From NCBI GenBank assembly GCA_950295325.1, contig OX485805.1, positions 42,370,758 to 42,434,757 on the forward strand: a DNA stretch of 64,000 nucleotides. The letters are read 5' to 3'. Shown here piece after piece: positions 1 to 12,720 of the stretch (its first letter is position 1; the number at the start of each line of letters is the position of its first letter). The notes beneath the pieces are model-generated. The model had not been told where the DNA came from. It saw only the letters and a list, made by a program, of their open reading frames with translations, and did no database searches. Source of the DNA: Polytrichum commune. Taxonomy: Eukaryota > Streptophyta > Polytrichopsida > Polytrichales > Polytrichaceae. The position numbers were made by a program, and so were the translations under genes.

Positions 1-808
1 ATGACATTAAGAAATCAAAATGCAAAAAGCAAAATAAGGACAAAAACATGGAGCATATGAAGGTCTACAAATTGAGAAACAAAACACTTGAAAAAAACAA
101 GATGCAAGTAACAAGAAGATCTTTGATGTGTAAATTAAAATGAAAAATAATGCACTATCAATGAAAAACGATAGCAAAAAACTAGAAGAACGTGAAGATC
201 TTAGAATAAAGAAGAATGATGAAGAAGTGGAGCAAAGCTTGGGCATGTCAATCACAACGAGGAAGGGAAGGAAAACAAAATCTCATAAGTAGTTCATGGG
301 GGATGTGAAGAAGCAAGGATGTGGAGGGTCCTACAAGGCCTCAAGTTGGCAAGTTTGCAACATCAACAACCTAGTGTGCCAGCTTAGATAATTTTAGATT
401 TTTCCATTAGGCATAAATTACTATCCCACATTAGACAAGGAACCATCTTATTGCTTATAGCTTAAATTGTTTAAAACAAAATTAGCAATATCATTGACAA
501 GATGAAAGCACATGAGCACTCTAGTGATGAAAATACTTGAGGTCCATGAATCCCCAACCGTTAATATTTGGGTCAACACCATTCTAAATTGTATTGATAC
601 TAGGGCAATTTTGCCTAAGCATGAAGATTCTTGCATGGTGTATAGACTTGAATTGTATCGGAAACAATAATAATGTCAAATACTCATATCCTACTAGTAT
701 CCTCATTATAAATTTCGCAATGGTATCAAAATAAGATGATACCATATCAAAATCGGTCAAGGCCATCCTTCAACTTGTTGCCATATATTCTCAATGTCCT
801 AGTTTAGT
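1..808. other. Intergenic, no gene seen
   Basis: AT-rich sequence. Reading frames are short and compositionally unremarkable on both strands, and I recognise no domain, RNA gene or terminal repeat here. Confidence 0.6.
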
Positions 809-984
809 GTACATAACAATATTCAGATCCATAACAATGTTTTATGGGACTGGCAATATTCATGTATTCTTGTATGGAATATTCTTGTATATTCTCATAC
901 TCAATATGAATATGGGGAATATTCTATGGAATAATGTCAGTCCCAAAAAAACATTGTTATGGATTTGAATAATGTCATGTAGAC
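809..984. repeat. Palindromic MITE-like element
   Basis: The two ends are inverted copies of each other: the left end contains ATCCATAACAATGTTTTATG and the right end carries its complement, with about 35 bp of near-complementarity per arm. The centre is rich in AATATTC words. A half-length related copy lies at 57,195–57,305. No coding capacity. The target-site duplication is not clear, so the superfamily is unassigned. Confidence 0.6.
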
Positions 985-1052
985 TCCATAGCATTAGATG
1001 TCATCTTACTTGGATGAATATTTGAGAACTATAGCTGGAGAAGTCGGCAAGA

Positions 1053-1254
1053 TGAATTTTCCACATACGAGCGTAACTCTCATTCATCCAACATAAAGTC
1101 CTTGAAATAGCATACTGACCTAGGCGTTACTTTTGGAACTTTATTTGACTCCATAAAAGTTGGCTTTAAAGACCCATGATACTGCCACAAACTTTTATGG
1201 GGTCAAGCTTTTATGTTGGATAGATGAGAGATGCACTTGTATGAGGTAATTCCC
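1053..1254. repeat. Inverted-repeat MITE, family member 1
   Basis: The ends are imperfect inverted repeats of about 45 bp. Both contain the pattern ATCCAACATAAA next to a CATACGAG/CATACAAG word, pointing inward. The same terminal structure recurs at 58,250–58,477, so this is a dispersed family rather than a chance palindrome. Non-coding. Confidence 0.6.
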
Positions 1255-1329
1255 TCTTGTCAAGGTAGTTCATTCTTGTTGTGGCTAGAGCATGACTTCA
1301 TTACAAAAGATGGGTCTTAAACAATGGTT

Positions 1330-2850
1330 ATTTTTCCGTCTAGCCCACTTCTTTAGAGGATACGAAACATGTGATTAGTATGAGATGGTTAGCAAATCCA
1401 ACCCGAGGTCATAGCCACTTTCCTCTAATTTTCAAAGCTCATGTGATTATCTCATTCATTATTGAATTGAAGATTCCCATGCTCATCAGTGGTCATATAA
1501 GTTCCCCCCCCCCTTCAAATTATGTCGATTCTTGAGTCTAGAATGGTTACCAAATTTTGAGCATGTAGTTTAATCTCTTTTAAACACATATCTTTTTGGT
1601 AATTATTCTTGGAACCACACCAAAACCACACACACCTCAAATATAGGTATCTAATTAAGATAAGTAATTGAACTATACATGTCTACCTTGATATGTCTCA
1701 TGCACAAGAAGTAACATCTTTTTCTTGCAGCAAGAGGTGTCCCTTAGAAGTAGCTATTTTCAAGTTACTAACACCAAGTAGTCTTCATCCTAGAAGGCTA
1801 TCCTACACATGCCAAAAAAATCTTGGATTAAATTACTTATTTTGTAAGGTGGAGGGTGCTAATCCCGTCCCCATTTCAAAACCCCACCTATGCATGCCTC
1901 CTAAACCTGTAACTGAAAGACACTTAAATTTGTCTAAATGTCTATGGCACAAAGCAGGGTTAGTTTTAGGCGAGCATTGGAATGTTGTTGAGGGTCTCCT
2001 AGAGGTGGGATACTTATATGGATTATTTGAATTCCATATGCAAAAGTTATGAGGGATTGATTTTTTAATTGAGTGGAATGTTGGTTACAATGTTGGCTTA
2101 AAGCAAGGGTTACGATGGTTTTGGGAGCCATTTGCAATGAAAACATGTGCAACTAGGGAGGGATTTCAGTAGCTAGGGGTGGGTTCCTTTAAATAATGTG
2201 GTGTAATTATATTATATGCATTTTTTATAAAAAAAAGTTACTATGTCCAAGCCAAATTTGCACCCCACTAATGCATGTGGTACAAGAAATTTATGAAGAA
2301 AAACAAATGTTTAAATGCTAATGATAAGCTAGAAAATGGATTCATGTGTTTATACTAAGCTTTTCAATTTAATGTGATAACGCCTCGACTACATATACAG
2401 AATATAAATCATAAATCGAATATGCCTTTATTACATGGGAAATCCATGTTCACTTTCTAATGAGGAAAGTGAACACAACCCCGATTTTGGTTTGCTAACC
2501 ATCTCGTACCAATCACATGTTCTCTATCCTAGGAAAAATGGGCTGGTCATAAATAGTAACCATTCAAGACCCGTCTACCTTAAGGATGGAGGTGCGTAAA
2601 AGAAATCCCTAAGATTGGGACCATATGAAAGTAGGCAACAATGTCCAAGAAGATTTTTGGGCATAATTAGTCAAAATCCTAGTGTTTCCAAGTCCAACCG
2701 ATTACAAGTTGTGATCTTTCAGTTGGTCTTTATTAATCAAGGTATATTCCATAGGTTCCTCTAAAACAATGGGTAATTTTCCTAAAGTCTTGAACTTCCA
2801 TTGGTTATTTCTCAAACTCAACCCGTTCATCTGTAACTACACTAAATATA
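1330..2850. repeat. Dispersed repeat family R, copy A
   Basis: Two blocks of this stretch recur in the same order at 29,785–30,410. The first block (about 1,330–1,640) holds words such as TCTTTTAAACACATAT. The second (about 2,645–2,850) ends with AGTCTTGAACTTC followed by GGTTATTTCTCAAACTCAAC. Fragments of the second block recur near 48,340, 53,160 (inverted), 54,220 (inverted) and 54,385. No convincing protein is encoded. It may be a decayed non-autonomous transposon; the class is unknown. Confidence 0.55.
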
Positions 2851-4548
2851 ACAATTAATGAGGGTAGTATTACTTCAAGTCACACACACAATCTAGCCAA
2901 ATCTCAAAGTTACCGAGGGTTGCGGTTGCTATTTGAGTGACACTAAATTCAGAAAGAAGGTAAATTCTTTGCTCATTTACCATAAATTTCAAAAAGAACT
3001 AGTGTGTGCTTGTGATTAGCATGTACCACATGCTTGTCAGTGAATAATGCCAAGTACCAAGATGAAGAATGCTTCCTGGATCTTTTAGTGGCACTGTTTT
3101 CATAACATAAAGGAGTTTAGCATCACATTCACTAATTTTCCCATACTCGCTAATTGGGTACTTAGTGGAGCGGTCAGTTCTCCCCATTCATTGGTAGACA
3201 GCGAGATAAAGGTAGTTGGGGAGCAACTGCCTCCATGTCAGCTGAACCCCCCTCTCCCTTTTCCTTGACCCTTTCATCTCCTAGGCTTGTGTCCTTTCCA
3301 CTTTTTGCTTGGGTGTTCTTAGTCTTTCTTTCCGTAAGCTAAGAATCTCATATGTGTTTTTGTCGAAGCTTAAGAGAAGATTATTAATGTTTGGTAGAAT
3401 CATCAACACCAAGAATTCATAGAACCAACTCGACATTGTCAACCATCAACTACGGTGTAGAAGAGGTAAATGGGAACTAAAGCTTGCAAATTTTCCAATC
3501 CATTCGTTTTAATAGAAATGATGTTGGTGAAGTGCCCAGTTTCCGGTTCCATGGATACGAATATGGGCCTTGTATTTCCTTTAGGAGTCGGCGTTTATAT
3601 CTATCTTCCTATTTATCTATCTATTTATCTGTGGGTTTGTTGTGTTATATATTGTGCTTGGAAGAGTTCCAGTAAGAGGTTTTTGGAGGTGTGATTCGTA
3701 ATACAAAGATGACGATTTGGAGGTTAGGAAATTACAATTGACACAAATTTCAGGCCAAAGGTTTCTATTCCATGTGCAGAGATTTAGTGATCTCTTTATT
3801 GGCAAGGTGGTGGTTACAGAAATCCCTTCATACCTTGTGCTTATAGTTGGGCATAACTCTACAAATGAAACTTTGGGAAATTTTCTACCTAGGGAAACAT
3901 GTGGTAAAGTGGACAAACCCTAGCGAAACTCCTATTGGTCGTCGATTCGGCTCATTATATGAACGGCGGGGAGAAAGTGACATGACACGTGGATAGTTGC
4001 ATATAGCAAGTAGAGAAAACAACTCACAAGTAGGTTAGTCACTGCAACACTCAGATGCTTGAGAAATGGAAGACGGTTTTGCACACACGTACAAAAGAGC
4101 CAAGCGACCTTCTTCAAGTGCATGGCTTCTCCTTTGCATAATTGCAATCACAAGTTTGCATTTGAACAATATGGCCGGGAGATACTTTACCTTTGTCATG
4201 ACTCCATGAATTTTTATTTTTTTATCCTTTGTTTTCCTTCCTTTCACCCCATCTTTTTGGCACAACAAAGGGGTACTAAAGTAGACGTGCTTAATTCAAT
4301 CGTTCATCTCAATAGGTCACTTGTATCTAAGTGGTTTGTGGCTAGGCACGGATCTGAGAACAAATACCAAAAAATACATGCATTTCAAAAGAGATCGGAC
4401 TACGTGCTCAAAATGTCAGTTAACCATTCTAGACTCAATAGTCAACCCTATTGAGGGGAGCCTACACGATCGTTTTACGACTCCGGCACTTTTTGACTTG
4501 CAAAAATTCACACCCACAACAAAGGAGACAAACGGACTCCATAGGGTA
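2851..4548. other. Intergenic, no gene seen
   Basis: AT-rich. It contains a short TATC-type microsatellite near 3,596–3,632. The frames around 3.5–4.6 kb on both strands overlap one another and show no recognisable domain. Confidence 0.5.
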
Positions 4549-4798
4549 TATTATTCGTTAATTTGGGATTCTTTTGGCATTTTGAGACAGTTACAAATAT
4601 AAGAATATGGATAAAATCACACAGATATTGAAGAATGTTGTAAGATGCAAATACTTTGAAGCGGGTGTTCATATCAAGAACCCAATTAAGAACTCATATC
4701 AAGATGGTTTAGGTAGGACGACCCAAACATTAGACCATGTTGTTGTGGTCCATATATTAATTTGAGACAAAAGAAAGTCTCAAATTAACGAATATAGT
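4549..4798. repeat. Short inverted-repeat element
   Basis: The left end (TTCGTTAATTTGGGATTC) and the right end (complement of TTCGTTAATTTGAGAC) are inverted copies about 25 bp long and bound a 250 bp non-coding segment. The innermost right end is itself a small hairpin, with GAGAC and GTCTC around AAAAGAAA. The element abuts the exon-like island that follows, so the first codons of that open frame probably derive from it. Confidence 0.5.
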
Positions 4799-5266
4799 GA
4801 TTATCGCTACAATCTCCATATCACACTCACAGATGCCAAAACAAAAAACTCTGAAACCCAAGTCGAGAATCGTGCCAAACAACAAGAGCTAATCATCAAA
4901 GACACATTCAACCCTAGCGCTAACGAATCGGGTCTCAAACAGGTGTGGAGATCCGGCTCTCGCTTCGACAATTGCATTTTGTTCAACATGGACGAGTACA
5001 CTTCGAACGTGAACTTCGAGCTGCCCGGGAGTTTTTTCGGGATGACCACCATGGGCGATCCTCAGTACTTCAAGAGCAACGTGCGCAAGCATTTCAAGAA
5101 GGAAGTGTATGAGTATCCCGTGGAGGCGTTCCTCTCCGCGTTCGAGGACATGTCGGCGCTCAACAAGCACCCCGGGTGTTGCCGGAGGGCGCTCTTGCCC
5201 AAGGTGTTTGCCATGGCCATGGGGCGCGAATTGGAAGATTACGAGCTCGAATACGTGCTCAAGTGA
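4799..5266 (+). CDS. Exon-like open frame, unrecognised protein
   Basis: I do not recognise this protein. One frame is open from 4,766 to the TGA at 5,264–5,266. The second half (about 4,940–5,266) is clearly richer in G and C than its surroundings, with GC-ending codons unlike the neighbouring junk. The first in-frame ATG falls only at about 4,988, so the open part before it suggests an internal or terminal exon, not a single-exon gene. A possible acceptor (CACACTCACAG) lies just after 4,799, and a good donor-like GTGAGT overlaps the stop region near 5,264. The encoded stretch is soluble and mixed-charge, with a glycine-containing FELPGSFFGM segment and a cysteine pair (PGCCRR). No signal peptide or membrane segment is visible. 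It could be a gene relic truncated by the flanking MITEs or one exon of a longer plus-strand gene. Confidence 0.45.
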   Translation, partial: DYRYNLHITLTDAKTKNSETQVENRAKQQELIIKDTFNPSANESGLKQVWRSGSRFDNCILFNMDEYTSNVNFELPGSFFGMTTMGDPQYFKSNVRKHFKKEVYEYPVEAFLSAFEDMSALNKHPGCCRRALLPKVFAMAMGRELEDYELEYVLK

Positions 5267-5349
5267 GTGCCTGTGTGAGTGAGTGAGTGAGGCGACTTTT
5301 GCTATTGTTTGGAATTTTCAATCGAGATGATTTTAAGCCGACTAATTAA

Positions 5350-5711
5350 GGGCCGGTTCACACTATGCCCAAGTCGAGAGGAGAAGCGTCACTTTTCTAG
5401 ACCAAACTATGTCGAGAGGAGAAGCCTTTGGGTTGAAAAAGTATATTAAAATAATCCACGGCTAAAAATGTTCGGCCTCTCGACGGAAGTTTGGGTCGAG
5501 CATTTTGCTCGACCCAAACTTGGCTCGAGAGGCCGAACTCTTGGCGCCATATTTTCCTAAAAGTGTTGCCACGTAGGCTCTTTTGGAGGCGACGTCCTTT
5601 GGACTTCGGCCTCTAGTGTGAAGGCCGAGAGGACGAACTTTGGACATTTCTGCATTTTCATTGCTCCAAACGCTTCTCCTCTCGAAGTTTGGGCATAGTG
5701 TGAACCGGCCC
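5350..5711. mobile_element. Tourist-like MITE (PIF/Harbinger type)
   Basis: A 362 bp element with strong terminal inverted repeats: it begins GGGCCGGTTCACACTATG and ends with the complement. TAA is present on both sides (5,347–5,349 and 5,712–5,714), matching the TWA target duplication of PIF/Harbinger elements. The interior has several GAGAGGAGAAGC-type words and no intact frame. The right TAA is also the left TAA of the next element. Confidence 0.85.
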
Positions 5712-5714
5712 TAA

Positions 5715-6229
5715 GGGTCACGTACTTCACACACGAGACCGAGGCCCGTGACCATGTCACTTCGAGCACTCTCGTTGGTGGAGACCGCGGAGCCGGTCCA
5801 AGTTCGCTTCACACCACGCTTGAGGGAGCAACGGAGTGTGTGAATGCAACAACAAGATGGATGTGAAGTCGACATGGATTCCTTCCTACATGGCATCAAA
5901 ATGGGTCACGTTTCATGGTCACTTGGATTGTTTTCAAAAGCCACCTCTTGGAGGTAGGTTTAACACAAAACCGGGAGACCATGGCACTCTAAACGCTCAC
6001 AACGGTTGGTTCATTATGTTTTTTTCATGCGTGAGGACCTGCATGAATAGAAAATTCATTGAAATAGCATTTGGTCGAGGGCCCGGTCGCATATGACTTC
6101 ACACTACACTTGAGGATTTGTGACCACTGTACATGATTTTGGAGGTGTGTTGGGACGGCCTTTGGACGCTTTCTTTTGGGCTCTCACAATTTCATGGTCA
6201 CGGCTCTTGGCTCGTGTGTGAAGTGGCCC
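5715..6229. mobile_element. Second TAA-flanked MITE
   Basis: A 515 bp element whose ends are inverted copies: GGGTCACGTACTTCACACAC at the left and the complement of GGGCCACTTCACACACGAG at the right, followed inward by matching GTGACCATG words. It lies between TAA at 5,712–5,714 and TAA at 6,230–6,232. Its GGG...TTCACAC end resembles the first element, so it is probably a related Tourist-like family. Non-coding. Confidence 0.75.
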
Positions 6230-6232
6230 TAA

Positions 6233-6308
6233 GGGTTAGTTTCCACCAGGTGAGATCTACATTTCCACTAGAATACGGTGGGTGGGCGGCCTACATGGAA
6301 ACTCACCC
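6233..6308. mobile_element. Third, very short TAA-flanked element
   Basis: A 76 bp segment between TAA at 6,230–6,232 and TAA at 6,309–6,311. Its ends, GGGTTAGTTTCCA and the complement of GGGTGAGTTTCCA, are inverted repeats. It looks like a minimal deletion derivative of a Tourist-like MITE. Confidence 0.6.
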
Positions 6309-6441
6309 TAAGTCAACTACACTATTTTTGTCTAATCAGTGTGAGTTACCATGCGGAGTTACGTGTTGCTATAATTTATTCTTTCCCGACATTATTGGTT
6401 TAGGACCAACTAACTTATATCATATTCTTTAGTGAGCATAC

Positions 6442-6845
6442 TTACTACACTAATATATGATATTTAGTTTCACCAATTCTAATTGTCCTGCTCAATACTA
6501 ATTGTAAACCGCAGTGTAGTGGCACCAGCACAAAATGTTAACCTAAGAGTATTTGTCATTCCTTGTAGAATAATATTTGGACATTATAGATTCACAATGT
6601 TGCAAGTAATGTCACTTATTAAGTGATCATTCATCCAAATTTCAATCATCAATGACAACATTCAATCACATATTTGTTGGGATGCTAATCATACCAAACT
6701 TTGCTTCAATAATTGGCATTTGGATGAACCAAACTTAATTCGGGATGACAATATTGGTCAACCTATTCATAGAAAGTGTCACTGAAAGAAAAAAAAACTG
6801 AATTAAAATGCCATATGACACTAAATATCATATGTAATGTAGTTT
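6442..6845. repeat. Inverted-repeat element with TGACACTAAATATCAT ends
   Basis: A word close to ACTAAATATCATAT occurs inverted at about 6,442–6,476 and 6,813–6,845, bounding roughly 400 bp of non-coding AT-rich sequence. The same word flanks the Tourist-like insertion at 31,482/32,601 and occurs as a compact palindrome at 47,698–47,738, so it marks a dispersed family. Confidence 0.5.
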
Positions 6846-9800
6846 TCGTTAGTTGATTTCAAAAATGATACTCTCAGGAAAATGTTATAGCAATGCATAA
6901 CTCCAAACAATAACCTACACTAATTAGACAAAATAGTGTAGTAGTCGGTTCTCCTCATTCATTGGACTAAGTTAGTGGATATACCTACCTACATTGGAAG
7001 TGTAACCTATGATGGTTTCTAAAGTATACGTACATATCCATAGTTCAAATGTACGTATGAGAAAGAAATCCATCAAAGGGCATCTACGAGTTTCACTTTA
7101 AAAACTCACAAGACATTACATGGGCTTCGAGTATAGCAAGCTCAAAAATATAGTCAAGATTATGTGTGTCGATGGCAATCGGTGTTACGTGGGCGCACAT
7201 AATTTGGAGAGTGACCTATGATGATTTCTATGAAGTTCAAAACACATATACCTGAAAGAACATCATTATAAGTCGTTCATAAGTCTCACCCCTAAAAATT
7301 CATAAAACACCCCCATGGACTTTTCAAAGACAATGAGCTCAATTTTCTTTGGGTCCCTTATTATATGTGTCATGGATGGTGATCAAAGAAGAATGATTTC
7401 TATCACACTTGTAAGAGCCTGATGGTATGAGACAGACTGGGCTTGGAGCAGATACGTAAACTTTGGACCTGCTAATGGAATTAGACCCGGAAATATCGAC
7501 TACAATGAGTTCAAATACGGTGTGGAGTATATGATACGTGAGTGTAAATACAACTCCACATAGAACATTGTTGGCTAAACCCTCAATTTCCTAACTCATT
7601 GGTCACGTATGTGGGGTCGTTGCTTAATCAATTTCTAGATATGCATGGGGTCGTTGTTTCATTTGGGGACCCCATGAATATCTAGAAATTGATTAAGCGG
7701 CCACAACCAACAAGAACAAGGGGCAATGATGGGTATGGTGGCTAGGGAGAGAGCTTAGAATTTTGGGATAGGGACTTATCGAGTTTTGTGTGCATTCTTG
7801 GACAATCAAGAACATCAAAACTAAATTAAACGATGAATTGGAAATTCAAGGGTTTAACCGATTGTGAGAACATGTGAGCAGTTTAGTTTATGTGTTAAGA
7901 GATTTTGAGATTGGCAATGTCTGCATCCGCATGTTCTTCATGAAGTCCCGGTACTTATGAAACCACTATTTGTGACAGAGATGGGGTCGAATAATTGTCA
8001 TAAACCAACATCATTCATTCTAGGAGATGGTAAGCATGCTGATCTCTGCAACTACCAGTTATTGGTGTTTTTTTTTGTTTGACAAATCCTTTGTTTATTA
8101 TTTGTCTTTAGTGACAAATTCATTACATGAGAATTGGTTTCAGTTGCACTTACATAAGAGATTGGATTTTGAATCTCATAACCTCACTAATTGCTTGGAA
8201 AGCTTGACTTGGTATATGTGCAATGTGGATGTTGATCAATTCATTTGAAAGAGAAGACATTGACCGTGGGCCAACATGAAAGAGAGAAATTACAACCTTG
8301 AGCATTCTCTCTACTTCAAAGTGAGCCCCGTGCGGGTTCAATTATTAGTGAATGAACCCAAAAATGTTGATACCATTTATCTACATTGTGCAGGGAAGAC
8401 CCCTGTGCCACCGCCATTGGAGAGTTCATACGAACATGTAAGTCAATCATGGCAACTCAACAAAATATATGGGTGATACCATGGGATTTTGCAATGCTAC
8501 ATGCACAAATCTAAAACGGGTATATGTACTAGTATTAGAGGATGTAACACAAGTTCTTGGTCAAGTATGTAATACCCATACACATACTTATAATACTACA
8601 TGGGTAGAACCTATGTCTCTACATAATACAGATCGATGCTTTTGTTGTTGAGGAATGGAGGGACATTAAAAATGTTGGGATAAAACATAGAATATTTAAG
8701 GGGCTTTCCTCAAAGTTTGGTTAGGCATGCTACTCACAAATAATTTGACATTCTTGTGTAAAAATCTATTCATAAAGCCATGACTAAACTCCAAAGGTGC
8801 CTATCTCAAGGTTATGATAGACTGTAGTTTGCTTCCATGCGCAATTGGGAAGAAGATCAAAATAATAGGTGCACACAATTAGGATTGGCATGATCTAGAG
8901 TTGATTATGCAAGCAAGGCGGGTGGCCTTGAGGGTTAGATTCAATCTCTGAACACATCTTATTGTTCACCTTGAGTCTTTGTATTTAGATAGGGTTTCTT
9001 GGGATTCATGACCAAATGCAAAATAATTAATCCTAACCTTTTACATATAACTTTATTCTTCGGCTAACTCCATAAGATACTCAACACAACAACCAAGTTC
9101 TAAGAGCCCATGTATATTCAAAGAATAATGCCTCCAAAATTCTCAGTCCCACCCAGATTTGGCTTCTAGGTTTATTGGCAAGGTTTTACTCCATAGCTTT
9201 CCTAAGTGCTTCAAATAGTAGTAGTAGAAGGAGAAGATGATGAAGAAGAAGAAATTGCGGTAACTCCAAACTGAAGATTGTTGTCTCTATGAATCATATA
9301 CAAGGAGTACTTTTGTATGTGATATTGAACTTCAATTTGCCTTGAATTTGTGTCCAGACTCAACACGATTATGTGAAGCATATACGGAAGAAGGTAGGGC
9401 CAACTTGTGAATACCGGAGGGCAATAACTGGGAACCACGACATTGGTTGGCAACATGATCTTGACCCGGTCAAGGGTAGCCGTAGCCGCTCCAAGAATTG
9501 GCATGGCCGAAACCGAACGGACGTGACCACTTGTGAAGGCTTATGCCTCTCCAATGCTTACGGAATAATAAACTAAGCTAACTCGAAAGTTGCATAGAAT
9601 TGCTAAGCCCCATGTTTCTTTACTCTTTTAAAATAAATGAGATGCCATATTCCATGGGAACCTTGTTGCGGCACTAAGCCTTAACTCATTCTTTCTTGAG
9701 AATCACAACACGTTTATTCCTAGCCCTTGGTCGTATAACTCTCATGCCTAGGGTGAGGGTGAATGAAATTTAGCAATAGGGCCATTAATATTTGCTTAGA

Positions 9801-11984
9801 ATTCTTCACTATCCATGATAAATGGACTAATTTTGAATAAGATTACTTTTACACCTTTAGCTTTTAACAAAAAATAATTATAAAAAATAATCTCAAACCC
9901 CTTTGTATGCCATCATGAGGTTCCAAATTACCTTTTTGGCCCATAAAGTTTTTCGAATAAACTAGCAAATCCTCAAATGCCCTATATATGATATTTGGCA
10001 GTATTAGAGAATCAACATGTCATTGTTGGACAACTTTATTCAATCTCCCTCCAAGGTAAAGAAAACCAAACAAACAAACAAACAATGCATCTTGACCTAA
10101 TATATTGTAAGGTGGCCTTTCATGTTTGCATATGGACAATTATTAAATACAAACTTAAATCTCACCAACCGATTTACATATTTTTTGGGATGACCATCAC
10201 CCACCTTGTTTTTATACCATCCCTTAAACTTATCCAACATCCATAACACACAAATTTCTTGGTTACCAATGTGTGAGTTCTTTGTGTTGAAGTACAATAA
10301 ACTAGAGATCAAATTGCACAAGCACATACACATACACAAATGCATATGAACAATGTTTGGAATGAGATGGTCACCTACACCCCTTATCTTGTTTTTTTTT
10401 TATTGCATTCTTCCTCCTTGATTCATATAATACATATGGCATATTTCAAATCCCAATTCCCGCAAATCATATGGGTTTATTCAAATCTTATTCATATACC
10501 TCTAACAATCACAATCATATGACTACAAGTAACTTAATGTTCTAAACTCAATACAATCTATCATCTAACTTCAACAATATCACTTTGCGAGTAATTAAAG
10601 GATTGCAATTTCATTCCGTTTAATAATGATTGTTGTATTTCCTTTGCAAGTGTCATGTTTTCAATCAACACGACTTCAAAGAATCACCAAAATATGTCAT
10701 ATTGGCCCTTTCTTAATCATGTTGGGACAATATGTGATTCTTCCATCATTCTCCAAGCGTCTGACGCTATAATTGTGGGCCATCTTCACTCATCCACATG
10801 CTACCCCACTTCATGAATTCTTAGAGTAGGTTTCATTCCTTTTTTACAATTGTCTTAAGACGGAGGTGTTGAAGAACACCCTCTACTTGTTGGTCCCCAT
10901 CTTGTCTTTTGAATTGCAATTAGTTTTTCTCCTACTTACTATTCACGCTTTTCAATATCTTCACCAAGATCAAACAAAGGTGATTTGAAACATTCATCCA
11001 CCCAACTACCATGGGGCCTCATTTTTTCCACTTGGACTCATTTCCAAATCACTCTTAATATTTATGCTATCATCTTTCAACACAACATCTCTCATGGGGC
11101 CACACACGTCCAAATGCGCTATCACCAAAGCACGGGGAGGTCACTCCCTCTTTAATTAATGCATACACGTGCACTTAGGACCTATTTATCGGGGGGATAT
11201 TTACCTTGCTGGAAAAGATTATAAGGATGGTATTTTTCAAAATAAAGGTAAATGCTTGTATTTTAATAAACCCTATCAGTCATGATAATTTTTTGGGGGA
11301 ATCATTTAAAAATACCCTATTCAGTTTATACTGCATTTTTTTTCTTATACCCCAAGTAACTATTTTTTTTTACTTTACCCCATTTTTCTTCTTCTTGGAG
11401 CCCAATTTGTTGTCTATTTCTTTCTTAAACCGCATTTTTTTCGTACACTCCAATTTCCTTTGGTTTTGTAAGCGACATTTCTTTTCATGAAGGATATTTC
11501 TCTTCTTACAACCATGAATTGTGAAGTTCAGCCACAATGCTAAACTCACATGAATTTTATCAAAACAATAAACCTAAGGCAAAGGCATATAATTGAAGTA
11601 TTGTCTTAGATTGTGAAATAAAGTCAAATAAAATGCCAAAAAAATTCCTCCCGGCACATGGGTAGAGACCATTAACTCCACATTGGAATCGTTGGTTCAA
11701 TAACGTTCAAGCAAGCAAGCGTGCGAAGTCACCCATCCAAGCATTTTTAACAGAAAATTGCCTTTTTTTTCATCCACTAGCACACACCCTACCCTAGACC
11801 TACTACCTCTAGTAATTGTGTCCATGTTGTTTTACATGTACTGACTTGATAAAAGAAGGCCATTATATGTGATGGTATTTTACATGTAAACATGTTTCAT
11901 TATTTAAAAACCCCCTATATTATATGTACATTTTTTGCAAAATCTACCTACAATGAATATATTAGACCTTATTTTTAATCGCAT
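6846..11984. other. Long non-coding stretch
   Basis: No gene recognised over about 5 kb. Frames are short and show no domain. Notable items are the hairpin at 7,621–7,699, a GAA/GAT-rich microsatellite near 9,215–9,255 and an AAAC repeat near 10,060–10,085. Confidence 0.5.
7621..7699. repeat. Compact hairpin
   Basis: The sequence GCTTAATCAATTTCTAGATA followed by TGCATGGGGTC is repeated in inverse orientation after a loop of about 15 bases. Arms are about 31 bp and almost perfectly paired. It could be a tiny MITE or a foldback structure; no flanking duplication is evident. Confidence 0.6.
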
Positions 11985-12720
11985 GTTGTTTCTACAATTT
12001 TCTCCAGTGACCTCCCCGTGCACCAAAGGTTTAGTTGCTCGTCTTTTCCCATCGTTGGAAAACGTTGGCCTATGTTGTTTATCTTCGATGCATGCTTCAC
12101 AAATCAACAAAGATCTAGGACAAATATTTTCTCAAAGGTTCATATCATTCACCATGTTTTGAAGACACTCTTCATATTCAAAAATATCCAAACCAATGAT
12201 GCCAAGACTTAAGTGTGCATTCTTTCTTTTATAATTGTACCAAATCGGCCACATCTACTTCATGCACTTGGTAAAGTTTATTACATACAAATTGTCTTCA
12301 CATAGTCTTATTGCAATCACCTCTCCATCCAGATCTCTTACACTATATTCCTTTAGGTTGAATTGCACTTCCATTTCATTCAACAAAAGTTTGCTCACTG
12401 GGAGAAAATTTGTTTATAGCTTGAGCACATAGAGGGCATCTTTGATACAAATTATTTTCGTTTTGCCTTTTATCATCATCTCAACTACAATTGAGTCCAT
12501 TCGGATTGCTTCCATGACACTATCATTACCCAAATAGGCACTACGTGGAGCAATTACCTCGTGTGTGTCAAATGTCATCAAAAGTCATATATTTCGTTGT
12601 TCATGAATCCATAATCCACTTTAGCATGGTCTCTCAATGGTGGTGGTGATCAAATATACATTGAATATACCTGTCATGTAAACTAAGATCGTTAAACACA
12701 ACAGATCGAGTGTCGTCATC
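11985..12720 (-). pseudogene. Ty1/copia pol fragment (protease to GAG-pre-integrase)
   Basis: Minus-strand translation shows a broken copia polyprotein. The protease entry motif reads WIMDS followed by a stop where copia elements have an aspartate-serine-glycine site (about 12,600–12,620). Next come a recognisable stretch with REVIAPR, AYLG.DSV and IKDALYV, and then the conserved LYVI region. The fragment near 12,000–12,110 carries CEACIEDKQHR, the zinc-binding segment just before the integrase core. Reading is interrupted by several stops and frame changes, and the reverse transcriptase half is missing. Orientation is the same as the gypsy element to its right. It is an old truncated insertion with no expected function. 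Confidence 0.8.

Noticed and set aside
4059-4454. 131-codon plus frame
   Set aside because: Overlaps comparably long frames on the other strand, AT-rich, without motif or splice context.
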